A DNA stretch of 64,000 nt from Perognathus longimembris pacificus (Eukaryota; Chordata; Mammalia; Rodentia; Heteromyidae): assembly GCF_023159225.1 (NCBI RefSeq), contig NC_063177.1, forward strand, positions 15,648,673 to 15,712,672, written 5' to 3'. Shown in pieces: positions 63,736 to 64,000 of the stretch. Every line of letters starts with the position of its first letter. Positions within the stretch are counted from its first letter, which is position 1. A program made the translations under genes and the position numbers. The notes beneath the pieces are model-generated. The model did no database searches. It was not told the DNA's origin and saw nothing but the letters and a program-made list of their open reading frames with translations.

Positions 63736-64000
63736 AATAAAGTTCTGATATAATATGAATGAATCTTGAAAACATTATGCTGGAGTAAGAAATGTCACCA
63801 AGGGCTGACTACACTTCCATATCTATGAGAAAAATCCAGATCAAGCACATGCAGAGACAAGACATAGATTTGTGGATGCTGGGAGCCTGAAGAATGAGGT
63901 CAGAAGGAATATCTCTTAATGGGTATGGAGTTTCTTTATAAAGAGATAAAGAGATAGGTAGGTAGGTAGATTGATTGTGATGATAGGTGCCCAATTTTGT

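Larger units (their letters stand above)
63330..63935 (+). mobile_element. Old L1 3' end, split by a SINE
   Basis: caaatgtcaatcagccaatg, ccatggaatattgttcagcc, ataaaaagttaaaaag, then after the SINE atgaatgaatcttgaaaaca, ttatgctggagtaagaaatg, tatctatgagaaaaatccag: the same 3' zone of old L1 as at 23400-23700. Confidence 0.75.

Noticed and set aside
58000..64000. Search for the first coding exon of Rap1gap2 (about 27 residues)
   Set aside because: No minus-strand stretch with the expected residues and a donor was found; the exon must lie beyond the window.

Overview
This window is ordinary mammalian nuclear DNA from a rodent, and almost all of it is intron. The organism is probably a geomyoid rodent (kangaroo rat, pocket mouse or pocket gopher). 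The reason is at least 13 copies of a dimeric SINE with an ID-like (tRNA-Ala-derived) left half and a distinctive 'Geo' right half. As I remember the SINE literature, IDL-Geo elements are restricted to the superfamily Geomyoidea. I cannot name the genus. The only gene I can support is Rap1gap2, encoding Rap1 GTPase-activating protein 2, on the minus strand. Eight internal coding exons are present, in transcript order 57729-57813, 18922-18957, 13567-13611, 12818-12850, 12224-12436, 10511-10614, 2830-2908 and 1957-2010. All have AG/GT borders, their phases agree, and they carry 216 codons without a stop. They cover about residues 28-243 of the protein: the end of the N-terminal region, a GoLoco-like segment and the first part of the Rap-GAP fold. 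The start-codon exon lies beyond position 64000 and the catalytic exons lie below position 1, so both ends of the gene are missing. Layout: 1-19000 holds seven closely spaced exons plus short introns, a large TGG/TGA minisatellite (10740-11360) and two stretches of old antisense LINE-1 (3400-5410 and 6590-8000). 18958-57728 is one 38.8-kb intron filled with SINEs, fragments of LINE-1 (20590-25375, 29630-31830), MaLR-type LTR relics (37300-37915, 45060-45335, 50088-50795), MIRs and microsatellites. 57814-64000 is the next intron upstream, with a 234-bp uninterrupted purine tract, an MLT1-like LTR and an old L1 3' end. Repeats dominate: I count 13 IDL-Geo copies, about 29 copies of a second dimer in which a 7SL-derived B1-like left half is joined to the same Geo right half, older ID, B1 and multimeric SINEs, and four short insertions of one young L1-like 3' end flanked by target-site duplications. 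I found no bacterial-type system, CRISPR array, tRNA or rRNA gene, CpG-island promoter or second protein-coding gene. The points most worth a second look are the two SINE families sharing one right half, the strand bias of IDL-Geo and of the long purine tracts relative to the gene, the splice-acceptor-like antisense SINE tails, the split GoLoco-like motif in three tiny symmetric exons, and RFX X-box matches in the introns. Family calls were made by eye and from memory, with no database search.
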